From positions 1-64,000 of the forward strand of contig CACBYE010000001.1 in assembly GCA_902543375.1 (NCBI GenBank): DNA of 64,000 bases, written 5' to 3'. The notes under the pieces are model-generated. The model saw only the letters and a list, made by a program, of their open reading frames with translations, had not been told where the DNA came from and did no database searches. Source of the DNA: an uncultured Pelagibacteraceae bacterium. GTDB lineage: Bacteria > Pseudomonadota > Alphaproteobacteria > Pelagibacterales > Pelagibacteraceae. Shown piece by piece: positions 1 to 9,577 of this stretch; position 1 is the stretch's first letter, and each line of letters begins with the position of its first letter. A program made the position numbers and the translations under genes.

Positions 1-254
1 GGTAACAAACCTGTTGTATCATTTAATTTAAAATTTATTTGAGTTCCGATTATTGGTTGAGATCCAGATTTAGATAATTTTTCAGCAAACTCTAATGCAC
101 CACATAGATTAGAAGTATCACATAATCCTAGAGCTTTGAGTTTATTATTTTTAGAGATATCTTTCAAATCATCTATCTTTATTGCTCCTTCGCAAATAGA
201 AAATTGAGAATGTATTTTTAGATGATTAAAATTTTCAGTATTAGACTCTTGCAT
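1..254 (-). CDS. dnaE: DNA polymerase III alpha subunit, N-terminal fragment (runs off left edge)
   Basis: Only the first 84 codons are inside the window; the gene continues beyond base 1. The reading frame starts at an ATG at 254-252 and begins MQESNTENFNHLKIHSQFSI. It then shows the PHP-domain start of bacterial replicative polymerases: HLKIHSQFSICEG, followed by DDL, GLCDTSNLCGALEF and QPIIGTQ. The family role is chromosomal DNA synthesis in the Pol III holoenzyme. Its start overlaps the end of lolD by 14 bp, so it is probably translated from the same transcript. Identity rests on about 84 residues of the PHP domain, but the match to the DnaE N-terminus is distinctive. Confidence 0.85.
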   Translation of the reverse strand, partial: MQESNTENFNHLKIHSQFSICEGAIKIDDLKDISKNNKLKALGLCDTSNLCGALEFAEKLSKSGSQPIIGTQINFKLNDTTGLL

Positions 255-924
255 TAATCGTATTTATATTACCATTAACTATTTCCAACATGCAATCTGA
301 CTTTTTAGCAAAAAATCTATTATGAGTTGCAAAGATTATCAGTCGGTTTGAATTTATTTGTTTTTTTAAAAGATCAAAAACACTTTTTGCAGTTACTAGA
401 TCTAAACTTCCTGTTGGCTCATCTGCTAAAATAACTTGGGGATCGTTAATCAAAGCTCTAGCTATTGATACTCTTTGTTTTTCACCTCCAGAAAGCTCAG
501 CGGGATAGTGGTAGATTCGATTTGACAAACCAACTTTTTTTAAAAGTTGTTTTGATTTCATTACAGAAATATCTTTATTTCTCTCTATTGCAAGATTTGC
601 AAAGTATACGTTTTCTAAAGCTGTGAAATCTGGAAGTAAATTATCTTGTTGGTATATAATTCCAATTTTATTAGCTCTCAAAATGTCATTATCGTTGGAA
701 TTTTTGAAATCAATTTGTTTATTTCCATATTTCATTGTACCACCTGATGGTCTATCAATTAATGATAACAAGTTTAATAATGTTGATTTTCCTGAACCAG
801 AGGGTCCCATTAAAGAATAAATTTTTCCAAGTTTAAAATTATATGTAAGTTTTTTTAAAACCCTTAAATTTTTTTGGTGGGTAAAAGACTTTGAAATATT
901 TGAAAGTTTAATAAAATTACTCAT
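241..924 (-). CDS. lolD: Lipoprotein-releasing ABC transporter ATPase LolD
   Basis: The 227-aa ABC ATPase has Walker A GPSGSGKST near residues 40-48, signature LSGGE at 144-148, Walker B VILADEP at 164-170 and a switch His at about 201. In the LolCDE family this subunit powers extraction of lipoproteins from the inner membrane for transfer to LolA. The length is typical. The directly upstream gene is a LolC-type permease (8-bp overlap), which supports LolD over other ABC ATPases such as MacB or FtsE. The TGA/ATG-style overlaps with both neighbours indicate translational coupling in a long minus-strand operon. Confidence 0.9.
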   Translation of the reverse strand: MSNFIKLSNISKSFTHQKNLRVLKKLTYNFKLGKIYSLMGPSGSGKSTLLNLLSLIDRPSGGTMKYGNKQIDFKNSNDNDILRANKIGIIYQQDNLLPDFTALENVYFANLAIERNKDISVMKSKQLLKKVGLSNRIYHYPAELSGGEKQRVSIARALINDPQVILADEPTGSLDLVTAKSVFDLLKKQINSNRLIIFATHNRFFAKKSDCMLEIVNGNINTINARV

Positions 925-2149
925 ATTTTAATGCTTTAACAGGATCTAGTTTTGCTGCTTTTAAGGCAGGGAAAATTGAAACAACAATTGTAATAATTAT
1001 TGAGCATAGGGAGATTAATAAAATTGATGGTGGGTTTATTTCTGAGGGCATCGTGCTCAAGAAATATATTTCCTCAGGAAACAAACTTATATTAAAAAGC
1101 GTGCTTAAAAATTGTCTTAAATTTTCAACATAGATTGAAAAAGTTACACCAAGAATAATCCCAAAAATTGTAGCAGAGGTTCCTATTATTACTCCAACAA
1201 GAAAAAATATCTTTATAATTGATTTGTTAAGTACACCAATCGATTTTAATATCGCAATATCTTTTGTTTTGTTTTTGACTAATATTGTTAAACCAGAAAT
1301 TATATTAAAAGCAGCTACAATAATAATTAAAGACAATATTATAAACATTACATTTCTCTCAACTTTAAGGGCTGAAAAAAGAGCGCTATTCATATCTGAC
1401 CAAGAATATACGAATTCATTTCTAAAAATTTTCTGTACTATTACTTTTTGATCTTCAATTTTTTGGGGATTTTTAAGATAAATTTCTAAATTTCTATCAT
1501 CTTTATCTAGATTAAAGAATTCTTCTAGCGTTGATAAGTTGATAAAGGCTATATTGTTGTCAAAATCTACAAGCCCACTTTCAAAAATTGATATAACTGT
1601 AAAAGTTTTTTGTTTAGGTATATTGCCAATTAATGTCTCAATTCCACTTGATGACATTATTGTAATATCATCCCCAATATCAAGATTAAGAGTAAAACTA
1701 AGCTCTTTTCCAATTGAAATAAAATTTTTACTTAAATTTTTTTTATTACCTAAAAAATTTTTATTTTTTACTAATTCTAGTTTGGAGAAATCATCATTTG
1801 CATAACCCCTTAGCACTATTCCTTTTGAGTTCTCACTTTTAATTATTATAGCTTCACCTGAATTACTTAAAATCAATTCGTTAGAAATAAGTTTTAAATT
1901 ATTTTGTTTTAATTTTTCAATTTCAATTATATTTTCATATGGTTTAACAGTTATATGTGCATTAAATCCAACAATCTTATTGATCAATTCCGTCCGAAAA
2001 CCATTCATTACAGACATAACGATGATTAAAACAGCAACGCCAAGACTAATACCAATGAATGAAAAAATTGAGATAACATTTAGAAAACCATCTTTTTTTC
2101 TGGCTTTCAAAAATCTAAATGTAATTTCTTTTTCTAAAGTAGAAATCAA
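917..2149 (-). CDS. lolC: Lipoprotein-releasing ABC transporter permease, LolC/LolE (LolF-like) family
   Basis: This 410-aa protein has one N-terminal membrane segment (about residues 25-48, FLNVISIFSFIGISLGVAVLI), a roughly 200-residue periplasmic MacB-type domain, and three C-terminal membrane segments in an FtsX-type domain ending with the motif PALKAAKLDPVKALKYE. This is the architecture of LolC/LolE. Only one permease gene sits next to lolD. A homodimeric LolF-type arrangement is therefore possible, but a second copy could lie elsewhere in the genome. The start ATG overlaps the stop of proS by 4 bp (ATGA). Confidence 0.88.
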   Translation of the reverse strand: MISTLEKEITFRFLKARKKDGFLNVISIFSFIGISLGVAVLIIVMSVMNGFRTELINKIVGFNAHITVKPYENIIEIEKLKQNNLKLISNELILSNSGEAIIIKSENSKGIVLRGYANDDFSKLELVKNKNFLGNKKNLSKNFISIGKELSFTLNLDIGDDITIMSSSGIETLIGNIPKQKTFTVISIFESGLVDFDNNIAFINLSTLEEFFNLDKDDRNLEIYLKNPQKIEDQKVIVQKIFRNEFVYSWSDMNSALFSALKVERNVMFIILSLIIIVAAFNIISGLTILVKNKTKDIAILKSIGVLNKSIIKIFFLVGVIIGTSATIFGIILGVTFSIYVENLRQFLSTLFNISLFPEEIYFLSTMPSEINPPSILLISLCSIIITIVVSIFPALKAAKLDPVKALKYE

Positions 2150-3480
2150 TTTTTTTCTTTTTTTTCTTTAATTTTTTTTATTATTTCAGCTATCTTTAAT
2201 TTTTGAGTTTCTGTTCCAACCTCTTTAAATTCTAATAAATCGCCATCAGTTTGTTTACCTATAATTATTTGATATGGAGCACCTATTAAATTCATCTTCT
2301 TAATTTTTGATGAAAAGTTTTCATCAGTGTCATCAATTATCGCATCAATGTTATTTTTTTCAAATTCAGAATTAATCTTATTTGCTTTTTCTAAAGCTGA
2401 ATTATCGTTTTTATTTATCATTGGTATTATTCCAATATCATATGGTGCAACAGATATTGGCCATTTCATGATTTCATTTTTCTCATCGTATTTTGCCTCT
2501 ATTATGGCCCCAACTAACCTTGAAACTCCTATGCCGTATGAACCCATTTTAACAAAATCTTTTTTACCACCAGGAAGATCTACTGATGCTCCCATTGGTT
2601 TTGAATATTTATCACCAAAATAAAATATATGACCAACCTCAATACCTTTAGTTTTTAATCTATTAGTTTCTGAAACTTTTTTTTCAAACTCATCCTTATT
2701 AAATTTTTCGTCAGTAACTGAATAAAATTCTTCATACTTTTTTCTCAAATCTTCTAAAGATTTTTTTTCTAATTTTGTGCCTTCACTTTTCAAATCAAAA
2801 ATTCTTTTATCTGTAAAAATTTTACTTTCACCAGTTTCAGCTAAAATAATAAACTCATGAGAAAGATTACCTCCTATAGGTCCAGTATCAGCAGCCATTG
2901 GGATTGCGGTAAGATCTAATCTTTTAAAAGTTTTTAAATATGACAAAAAAAATTTATTATAAGAAAATAAAGCTTCCTCATCAGAAATATCAAATGAGTA
3001 GGCATCTTTCATATAAAACTCTCTGCATCTCATTATTCCAAATCGTGGTCTAATCTCATCTCTAAATTTCCATTGAATATGATATAAAAGTTGTGGAAGA
3101 GATTTATAAGATTTAACTGAAGCTCTAAATATATCAGTTACAAGTTCTTCATTAGTTGGGCCATAAAGCATTTCACGATCTTGACGATCTTTAATTCTAA
3201 GCATTTCTTCTCCATAATCCTCGTACCGCCCACTCTCTTTCCATATTTCACTTGATTGTATCGTTGGCATTAAAATTTCTTGAGCTCCAATTTTGTTTTG
3301 TTCTTCTCTAACAATTTGTTCAATTTTTTTCATCACCTTGAAACCTAATGGTAACCACGAGTAAATTCCTGATGATGACTGTTTAATCATCCCAACTCTC
3401 AACATTAACTGATGTGATTTTATTTTAGCTTCTGAGGGATTGTTTTTTAAAATTGGAATAAATGATTGTGAAATATACAT
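2146..3480 (-). CDS. proS: Prolyl-tRNA synthetase, short alphaproteobacterial form
   Basis: The enzyme charges tRNA-Pro with proline. The 444-aa protein carries class II aminoacyl-tRNA synthetase motifs: motif 1 region LPLGFKVMKKIEQIVREEQ, motif 2 RDEIRPRFGIMRCREFYMKD (about residues 139-158) and motif 3 GSYGIGVSRLVGA. An anticodon-binding domain follows (PYDIGIIPM onwards). At 444 aa it lacks the large INS editing insertion of E. coli-type ProS (about 570 aa), matching the compact form usual in alphaproteobacteria. It overlaps lolC by 4 bp and follows the DUF1467 gene with a 1-base gap. Confidence 0.93.
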   Translation of the reverse strand: MYISQSFIPILKNNPSEAKIKSHQLMLRVGMIKQSSSGIYSWLPLGFKVMKKIEQIVREEQNKIGAQEILMPTIQSSEIWKESGRYEDYGEEMLRIKDRQDREMLYGPTNEELVTDIFRASVKSYKSLPQLLYHIQWKFRDEIRPRFGIMRCREFYMKDAYSFDISDEEALFSYNKFFLSYLKTFKRLDLTAIPMAADTGPIGGNLSHEFIILAETGESKIFTDKRIFDLKSEGTKLEKKSLEDLRKKYEEFYSVTDEKFNKDEFEKKVSETNRLKTKGIEVGHIFYFGDKYSKPMGASVDLPGGKKDFVKMGSYGIGVSRLVGAIIEAKYDEKNEIMKWPISVAPYDIGIIPMINKNDNSALEKANKINSEFEKNNIDAIIDDTDENFSSKIKKMNLIGAPYQIIIGKQTDGDLLEFKEVGTETQKLKIAEIIKKIKEKKEKN

Positions 3481-3481
3481 T

Positions 3482-3727
3482 CTAAGTGATTATATTTCTT
3501 AAATTTAAATATTCAAATTTCATAAGTAAGTAAATGATTATAAACAAAATTGTTGTTATTCCAGTACAATAAACAAATTTCTTAAGCATTTTTGGATTTT
3601 CTGGGGAACCTGGATCCTCTCCTTCAATTTTAATTACTTTATTTCTCTCTACATCTATCGGTAGAATTGCAAAAAAAACTATCCACCAAATAATTATATA
3701 GATTATTGCTAATCCTGTAGGGCTCAT
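3482..3727 (-). CDS. DUF1467 family small membrane protein
   Basis: This is an 81-aa protein with two predicted membrane helices (about residues 5-23 and 53-72). The N-terminus (MSPTGLAIIYIIIWWIVFFA, then LPIDVERN) matches my recollection of the DUF1467 family, which in alphaproteobacteria commonly sits beside proS or rnj. No biochemical function is known. The hydrophilic loop contains EGEDPGSPENPKM, a conserved-looking Gly/Pro-rich segment. Its start overlaps the RNase J stop by one base (TAATG), so it is translationally coupled. Confidence 0.75.
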   Translation of the reverse strand: MSPTGLAIIYIIIWWIVFFAILPIDVERNKVIKIEGEDPGSPENPKMLKKFVYCTGITTILFIIIYLLMKFEYLNLRNIIT

Positions 3728-5385
3728 TAAATCTTCACCAAGTTAATGTTAGCAAAAGGTTTTTTTCCAGTTTTTTCTTTCGTAAACTTACGGCTAGCAA
3801 TTTTAAGTGCATCTATTAAATTGTATTCTTGCTGTTTATTACCAAGTTTAAATTTTCTTGTTATTTTTTCAATTTCATACTCTAATCCATATAAAAAATC
3901 GTCTTTTTCATAAACGGGTAATCCCCTGTAGGAGATTATTGGGCTATTATGGATATTTCCCTTTGGAGTGATTAAAATTGTTATTTCCAAATATCCATTA
4001 CTACTTAAATTTCTTCTGTCTTTAATAGACTGTGAATCCTCCTCAACACTAATATTACCATCCAAATATAACCTTCCACTAGGTGCTTTATCGTAAACTT
4101 CTGGTTTATCTCCAGGATACAACTTTACAATATCTCCATTTTCAACCTGTACAGGGTGAGGGACCTGCATTTCTTTTGCAAAATTTATATGCTCAATCAT
4201 ATGCCTATGTTCTCCATGAACCGGTATAACACACTGTGGTTTAACCCATTGATACATATCTTTAAGATCCTCTCGATTTGGGTGCCCGGATACATGAATA
4301 AACTCAGTTTCCTCTGAAACTACCTCTATACCATCCTTCACTAATTGGTTATGAAGTTTATAAAGTTTTTTCTCATTACCTGGAATAATTTTTGACGAAA
4401 AAATAACAGTATCACCTTTTTCAATAAATACATCTGGATGAATGTATTTAGCAATTCTCATCATTGCTCCCATTGGTTCACCTTGACTGCCTGTACACAA
4501 ATAAAGAATTTTCTCTCTAGGAAAATTTTTTGCATCTCTAGGATCAATAGGCTCGATAGTATTTTTCAAATATCCGCATTGTTTTGCAGCCTTATAGATT
4601 CTATGCATTGATCTTCCAACTAAAGATATCTGTCTTCCTGATTTTTCTGCACAATAAAAAGCTGTTTCCATTCTTGCAACATTAGACGCAAAAGAAGTAA
4701 TGATTACTCTTTTTTTTAATCTATTGACAATATTAAGTAAATTTTTTCTTACATCTAATTCTGATCCAGACCTTCCGGCGCTAAAAACATTAGTTGAGTC
4801 ACAAATCATAGCTAAAACACCCTCGTTACCTATTTCTTTTAATCTTTTAGAATTGGTTTCATCACCAATTAATGGATTTGGATCAACTTTCCAATCTCCT
4901 GTATGTAAAATTACTCCAACTGGAGTTTTAATTCTTAGACCATTCGGTTCTAATATTGAATGAGTTAAAGTAATGTATTCAATTTCAAACTTTTCTAATG
5001 AAATATTTCCATTTAATTCAACAATTTCCAAATCTTTAGTAATATCAATATGCTTCTCTTTAAATTTTTCCTTTATCAAAACAGCAGTAAAAGGTGTGGC
5101 GTATATCTTGCATTGAAGTTTTGGCCATAAATGAGCAATTGCACCTATATGATCTTCATGAGCGTGTGTTAAAACAATACCTAATAAATTATCTTTACGC
5201 TCGACAATAAACCCAGGATCTGGATAAATTAAATCAATGCCTGGAATAGTATCATCAGCAAATGTTACACCTATATCAACCATGATCCATTTATGATCAC
5301 CTGGTTGACCATAACCAAATAGATTCATGTTCATGCCAATTTCACCAGATCCACCAAGTGGACAAAATAATAATTCTTCTTTCAT
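3727..5385 (-). CDS. rnj: Ribonuclease J
   Basis: This 552-aa metallo-beta-lactamase/beta-CASP nuclease has the zinc motif THAHEDH (His74, His76, Asp78, His79), a downstream HTGDWKVD segment and the beta-CASP motif region GEHRHMIEH near residue 390. RNase J enzymes act as 5'-to-3' exonucleases and endonucleases in rRNA maturation and mRNA decay, and are the usual counterpart in alphaproteobacteria. Length matches the family (about 550). It lies directly after coaX and before the DUF1467 gene, the order found in many alphaproteobacteria. Confidence 0.92.
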   Translation of the reverse strand: MKEELLFCPLGGSGEIGMNMNLFGYGQPGDHKWIMVDIGVTFADDTIPGIDLIYPDPGFIVERKDNLLGIVLTHAHEDHIGAIAHLWPKLQCKIYATPFTAVLIKEKFKEKHIDITKDLEIVELNGNISLEKFEIEYITLTHSILEPNGLRIKTPVGVILHTGDWKVDPNPLIGDETNSKRLKEIGNEGVLAMICDSTNVFSAGRSGSELDVRKNLLNIVNRLKKRVIITSFASNVARMETAFYCAEKSGRQISLVGRSMHRIYKAAKQCGYLKNTIEPIDPRDAKNFPREKILYLCTGSQGEPMGAMMRIAKYIHPDVFIEKGDTVIFSSKIIPGNEKKLYKLHNQLVKDGIEVVSEETEFIHVSGHPNREDLKDMYQWVKPQCVIPVHGEHRHMIEHINFAKEMQVPHPVQVENGDIVKLYPGDKPEVYDKAPSGRLYLDGNISVEEDSQSIKDRRNLSSNGYLEITILITPKGNIHNSPIISYRGLPVYEKDDFLYGLEYEIEKITRKFKLGNKQQEYNLIDALKIASRKFTKEKTGKKPFANINLVKI

Positions 5386-6132
5386 TTAATTTATTAACTT
5401 AGAGATCTTAATGAGACCCTTGATTGTAATATCTTTACTTTCAATTACTTTAGCCTTTATGGATTCTTTAAATAAGTTAGAAAACCCACCTGTAATAATT
5501 ACCTTGTAATTTTTTCTAGTTTCTTTCTTAATCAAATTAATAATATTGTCAATTAAACCTGCATAGCCCCAAAAAAAACCTGATCTTACAGCTGTATTAG
5601 TGTCTATTCCAATTACCTTCCTTGCCTTTTTTAAATTAATCTTTGGAATTAAAGAGGCCCTATCAGACAGAGTATTTAATGAAATGTTAACACCAGGAGC
5701 GATTACACCTCCATTGTATGTTTTTCCTGTAATGACATCAAATGTAGTAGCAGTCCCAAAATCTAATATTATAAAATTGTCTTTATTATTCATCAAACTG
5801 ATAGCGTTAGCGAGTCTATCAGAACCTACTTGTTTGAAATTTGCATTTATTTTTATAACAGACTTTAAATTAAGTTCTTTTATTTCATAACACTTAATTT
5901 TAGTTTTTTTAGATATAAATTTCTTAATTAATTGAAAATTTTTAGGAACAACACTGCAAAATAATATTTTTTTTATATTCCTAAAATCAGTTGTTAATAT
6001 CTTAAATTTTTTATTCAAAATTAATTTTGTTATACCCCTTGAAGACAAATTAGTTTTTTTCACAATTTTACCTTCTGGATTTACTAAAAATATTTTAGTT
6101 TCAGAATTGCCTATATCACCTAAAATTAGCAT
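5386..6132 (-). CDS. coaX: Type III pantothenate kinase
   Basis: The enzyme phosphorylates pantothenate, the first step of coenzyme A synthesis. The 248-aa protein shows the ASKHA-fold motifs of CoaX: N-terminal GDIGNSETK (Asp6), central DFGTATTFDVI, then GGVIAPGVNISLNTLSDRAS and the C-terminal ITGGFS. The start ATG sits 3 bases after the birA stop, and the stop abuts the RNase J start. The birA-coaX-rnj order just after nuoN is a known alphaproteobacterial gene string. CoaA and CoaW are excluded because their P-loop motifs are absent. Confidence 0.92.
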   Translation of the reverse strand: MLILGDIGNSETKIFLVNPEGKIVKKTNLSSRGITKLILNKKFKILTTDFRNIKKILFCSVVPKNFQLIKKFISKKTKIKCYEIKELNLKSVIKINANFKQVGSDRLANAISLMNNKDNFIILDFGTATTFDVITGKTYNGGVIAPGVNISLNTLSDRASLIPKINLKKARKVIGIDTNTAVRSGFFWGYAGLIDNIINLIKKETRKNYKVIITGGFSNLFKESIKAKVIESKDITIKGLIKISKLIN

Positions 6133-6135
6133 ATT

Positions 6136-6678
6136 TTATATATATTTCTTTCTAAGAAATTTTTTTAAATTATTTTCAAAAATTTTTTTTAATTTAATCT
6201 CTATTTTTTTTTTTGGAATCTTTTTATTAATAAGCTGACTAAGATGAGTTGTTGGATAATTCTTTATAACTGGACTTTTAACTAAATTTATTCCAATTCC
6301 GACTATCAAATATTTATTATTAAGTTTATTTACCGTTTCTTGTAATATGCCGCAAATTTTTTTTTTTTTGATCATTAAATCATTAGGACTTTTAAAATAA
6401 ATTTTGCTTTTGTAATAATCAGAAATACATTTTTTAACTATTAGGCAATTTACTTTAGTTAATTTATTTAAAGAAATATTAAAATTCTTAAGATTATAAA
6501 AAAAACTTACGAACAAGTTTCCATTATATGAAATCCATTTTTTTCCATATTGACCTCGCCCATTGATCTGAGAATTTGATAAGATCATTCCATACTCATG
6601 ATTATAGTTTTTGATAATTCTAATAGCGGTATTGTTTGTGCTTTTTACTTTATTAAACCTAAACACTTTAAACTTCAT
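6136..6678 (-). CDS. birA: Biotin--[acetyl-CoA-carboxylase] ligase, catalytic domain only
   Basis: This 180-aa protein has the biotin protein ligase signature GRGQYGKKW (about residues 41-49), then SPNDLMIKKKKICGILQE, corresponding to the family's KWPNDL...GILxE, and VGIGINL. The role is attaching biotin to BCCP-type carboxylase subunits. It has neither the N-terminal DNA-binding domain nor an obvious C-terminal SH3-like domain: the protein ends in a Lys-rich helix soon after residue 150, giving an unusually short enzyme. The usual Lys of the KWPND motif reads Ser here (SPND preceded by FK). The start overlaps the nuoN stop by one base. Confidence 0.85.
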   Translation of the reverse strand: MKFKVFRFNKVKSTNNTAIRIIKNYNHEYGMILSNSQINGRGQYGKKWISYNGNLFVSFFYNLKNFNISLNKLTKVNCLIVKKCISDYYKSKIYFKSPNDLMIKKKKICGILQETVNKLNNKYLIVGIGINLVKSPVIKNYPTTHLSQLINKKIPKKKIEIKLKKIFENNLKKFLRKKYI

Positions 6679-8096
6679 TAAATTATATTGATTTTTGAAA
6701 CAGCATCAATCAGTTGACTTGGGAAAATAAAGTAAATCAAAATAATTAATGTTGAAACACTTAAAGAAAATTTAAGCCATAAACTGTGATCTTTGTCATA
6801 GCTTTCCTTTTCTTCATCAAAATACATAATCTTAATAATTCGTAAATAATAAAATGCTGCAACCACTGTTGATAATAATCCAACTATAGCTAAAAAATAC
6901 ATAGATTGTTCAATAACAGATTTAAAAATATAAAATTTTGCAAAAAAACCAGCAAGAGGAGGAATGCCTGCTAGAGAAAATAAAATTACAAGCAATGAAA
7001 GAGATAATAGAGGATGATTTTTTGATAATCCTGATAAATCCTCAATTTTTTCATAATAAACATTGTTTCTTTTCATCATTAATAAACATGAAAAAAAACC
7101 AAGATTCATAACAATATAAATAGTTATATAAATAACCGAACTTTGTATTCCATCATTTGATCCCGTAGCTAAGCCAGCCAAAGCATACCCAATATGACTA
7201 ATCGAGCTATAAGCTATAAGCCTTTTAAGATTTTTTTGCCCTATCGCCGCTATAGCACCAAAAAGCATGGAAGCAATAGATAAAAAAACTAAAATCATTT
7301 GCCATTGATCAATAAGATTCAAAAAGGGAACATAAAGAAATCTTATAAAAACTGTTAGTGCAGCTATTTTGGGCACCATAGTAAAAAATAATGTTACGGA
7401 TGTTGGTGAACCTTCATAAACATCTGGAGCCCACATATGAAATGGTACAGCTGAAATTTTAAATGCCAAACCTACCAAAATAAAAACTATCCCAAAGGTT
7501 AAAGCATATTCGTTGGTATTAAATTGGCTAGCAATTAAATTAAAGTTAGTTGAACCTGTAAAGCCATAAATGAGTGAACAACCATATAATAACAATCCTG
7601 ATGATAATGCGCTTAAAACAAAATATTTCAATCCTGCCTCTGATGACTGTAATTGATCTCGATTAAATGTTGCTAAAACATATAAAGCTAAAGATTGAAG
7701 CTCTAAACCCATATAAAAAACAATTAAATCATTTGAGCTAATCATCACCATCATACCTAGTACAGAACTTAAAATTAGAATTGGATATTCAATTTTAAAA
7801 ATTTTAAATGTCTTTAGGTAACTTGATGAAATTAACAAAACCACAAAGGCAGCTATTAAAGTAATTATTTTCATAAATGAGGATAAGTAATCTATGACAA
7901 TACTTTCATTAAATAAAATTCTTTGGCCGACGCCAATAGTTTCGTTAAATGTAATAACTGCTGTAATTAATAAAACTAATAATGAAATATTATGAACTAT
8001 TATTGAGCCATTTTTTTTAAAAACTCCTAAGATAAGTAAAAACATTATTGATAATGAAATAAAAATCTCTGGAAATATCAACTCAATATTATTCAT
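6678..8096 (-). CDS. nuoN: NADH-quinone oxidoreductase subunit N
   Basis: This is a 472-aa antiporter-like membrane subunit of complex I with about 13-14 membrane segments. Recognisable Proton_antipo_M motifs include GLELQSLALYVLATF, KISAVPFHMWAPDVYEGSPT (about 213-232) and LIAYSSISHIGYALAG. It contributes to proton pumping at the membrane arm. It is the last nuo gene and joins both neighbours by one-base stop/start overlaps (TAATG), as expected for a coupled operon. Confidence 0.95.
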   Translation of the reverse strand: MNNIELIFPEIFISLSIMFLLILGVFKKNGSIIVHNISLLVLLITAVITFNETIGVGQRILFNESIVIDYLSSFMKIITLIAAFVVLLISSSYLKTFKIFKIEYPILILSSVLGMMVMISSNDLIVFYMGLELQSLALYVLATFNRDQLQSSEAGLKYFVLSALSSGLLLYGCSLIYGFTGSTNFNLIASQFNTNEYALTFGIVFILVGLAFKISAVPFHMWAPDVYEGSPTSVTLFFTMVPKIAALTVFIRFLYVPFLNLIDQWQMILVFLSIASMLFGAIAAIGQKNLKRLIAYSSISHIGYALAGLATGSNDGIQSSVIYITIYIVMNLGFFSCLLMMKRNNVYYEKIEDLSGLSKNHPLLSLSLLVILFSLAGIPPLAGFFAKFYIFKSVIEQSMYFLAIVGLLSTVVAAFYYLRIIKIMYFDEEKESYDKDHSLWLKFSLSVSTLIILIYFIFPSQLIDAVSKINII

Positions 8097-9577
8097 TATT
8101 TGCTCGCTACATTATAGTTATATTTATTAATCAAATCATTTATTGAAACTTCAATAGTATTTATTAATGGTTCAGGATAAAAACCAAAATATAAAGTTGG
8201 AATAGCTAAACAAGTAAGTGTAAATGCTTCTGATCTATTCAAATCAATCATTTTTTTTAATTCTGTATTAATTAACTTTCCAAATATAACTCTTTTATAT
8301 AGCCAAAGCATATATGCTGCTCCGATAATAACTCCCAAACTGGCTAATACTGCCACTAAAAAATTGTCTTTAAAGGCTGCCATTAAAATCAAAAATTCAC
8401 CAACGAAACCACTTGTGCCTGGTAACCCTAATGCAGCTAAAGTAAACAACATAAATAAAACTGCATATTTTGGAATAATAGTTACAATACCTCCATAAGT
8501 TGTAATTAGTCTCGAATGCATTCTGTCATAGACTACACCTACACATAAAAATAAAGCGGCGGACACAAGGCCATGGCTTATCATTTGAATTATACTGCCT
8601 TCAATACCTTGTTGTTGAATGGTAAAAATTCCCAAAGTAACAAACCCCATATGAGCAACGGAAGAATAGGCAATTAATTTTTTCATGTCCTCCTGCATCA
8701 AAGCAATTAATGATGTAAAAATAATTGCTATCACACTTAATGTATAAATTAAGGGAGTAAAAACTTCTGAAGCAGACGGAAAAAGGCCTAATGAAAATCT
8801 TATAAAGCCATAACCTGCCATTTTAAGCAAGATGGCTGCTAATAAAACTGACCCTGCAGTTGGAGCTTCAACATGTGCATCTGGTAACCAGGTATGGACC
8901 GGCCACATTGGTGTTTTTACTGCAAAAGAACTAAAGAAAGCAAGCCATAAAAGGTTTTGATATTTAACATCGATACCTAGATCATAAAGTTGAGTTACAT
9001 CTGTAGTTCCAGTAATCCAGTAAATCGAAATTATAGCTACCAACATTAAAACTGAACCTAAAAGAGTGAATAAAAAAAACTTAAAAGCAGAGTAAACTCT
9101 TCTAGAACCGCCCCAAATTCCTATAATTAAAAACATTGGAATTAATCCAGCCTCAAAAAATAAATAAAAAACTACAAGATCTAATGAACAAAAAACTCCA
9201 ATCATGAAAGTTTCCATGATTAAAATAGCTATTAAGAATTCATTTAGTCTACTTTTGATAGAATTATTTACTGAGATTATACATAATGGAGTAATAAATG
9301 TTGTAAGAATTATAAAAAGTATTGAAATTCCGTCAACTCCTACTTTGTAATTGATTAAATCTTTAATCCAAACCCTATCCTCTACAAATTGAAATTCTGA
9401 TATTGTTTGATCAAATAAAATCCATAAATAAAGCGAAAGAAAAAAAGTAACAAGAGATGTAAATAAAGCAACATATTTAACAGTAATTTTATTGTCATTA
9501 CTACTTCGTGTAAAAAATAAAAATAACGCTCCAATAAAAGGTAGAAGTATTAATGATGACAGAATTGGAAAGTTCAT
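8096..9577 (-). CDS. nuoM: NADH-quinone oxidoreductase subunit M
   Basis: This 493-aa complex I membrane subunit belongs to the Mrp antiporter-like family. Visible motifs are YLFFEAGLIPMFLIIGIWG (the conserved membrane Glu, about residue 142), VKTPMWPVHTWLPDAHVEAPT and LIAYSSVAHMGFVTLG. Length and motif order match NuoM rather than L or N. It overlaps nuoL by 4 bp and nuoN by 1 bp. Confidence 0.96.
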   Translation of the reverse strand: MNFPILSSLILLPFIGALFLFFTRSSNDNKITVKYVALFTSLVTFFLSLYLWILFDQTISEFQFVEDRVWIKDLINYKVGVDGISILFIILTTFITPLCIISVNNSIKSRLNEFLIAILIMETFMIGVFCSLDLVVFYLFFEAGLIPMFLIIGIWGGSRRVYSAFKFFLFTLLGSVLMLVAIISIYWITGTTDVTQLYDLGIDVKYQNLLWLAFFSSFAVKTPMWPVHTWLPDAHVEAPTAGSVLLAAILLKMAGYGFIRFSLGLFPSASEVFTPLIYTLSVIAIIFTSLIALMQEDMKKLIAYSSVAHMGFVTLGIFTIQQQGIEGSIIQMISHGLVSAALFLCVGVVYDRMHSRLITTYGGIVTIIPKYAVLFMLFTLAALGLPGTSGFVGEFLILMAAFKDNFLVAVLASLGVIIGAAYMLWLYKRVIFGKLINTELKKMIDLNRSEAFTLTCLAIPTLYFGFYPEPLINTIEVSINDLINKYNYNVASK

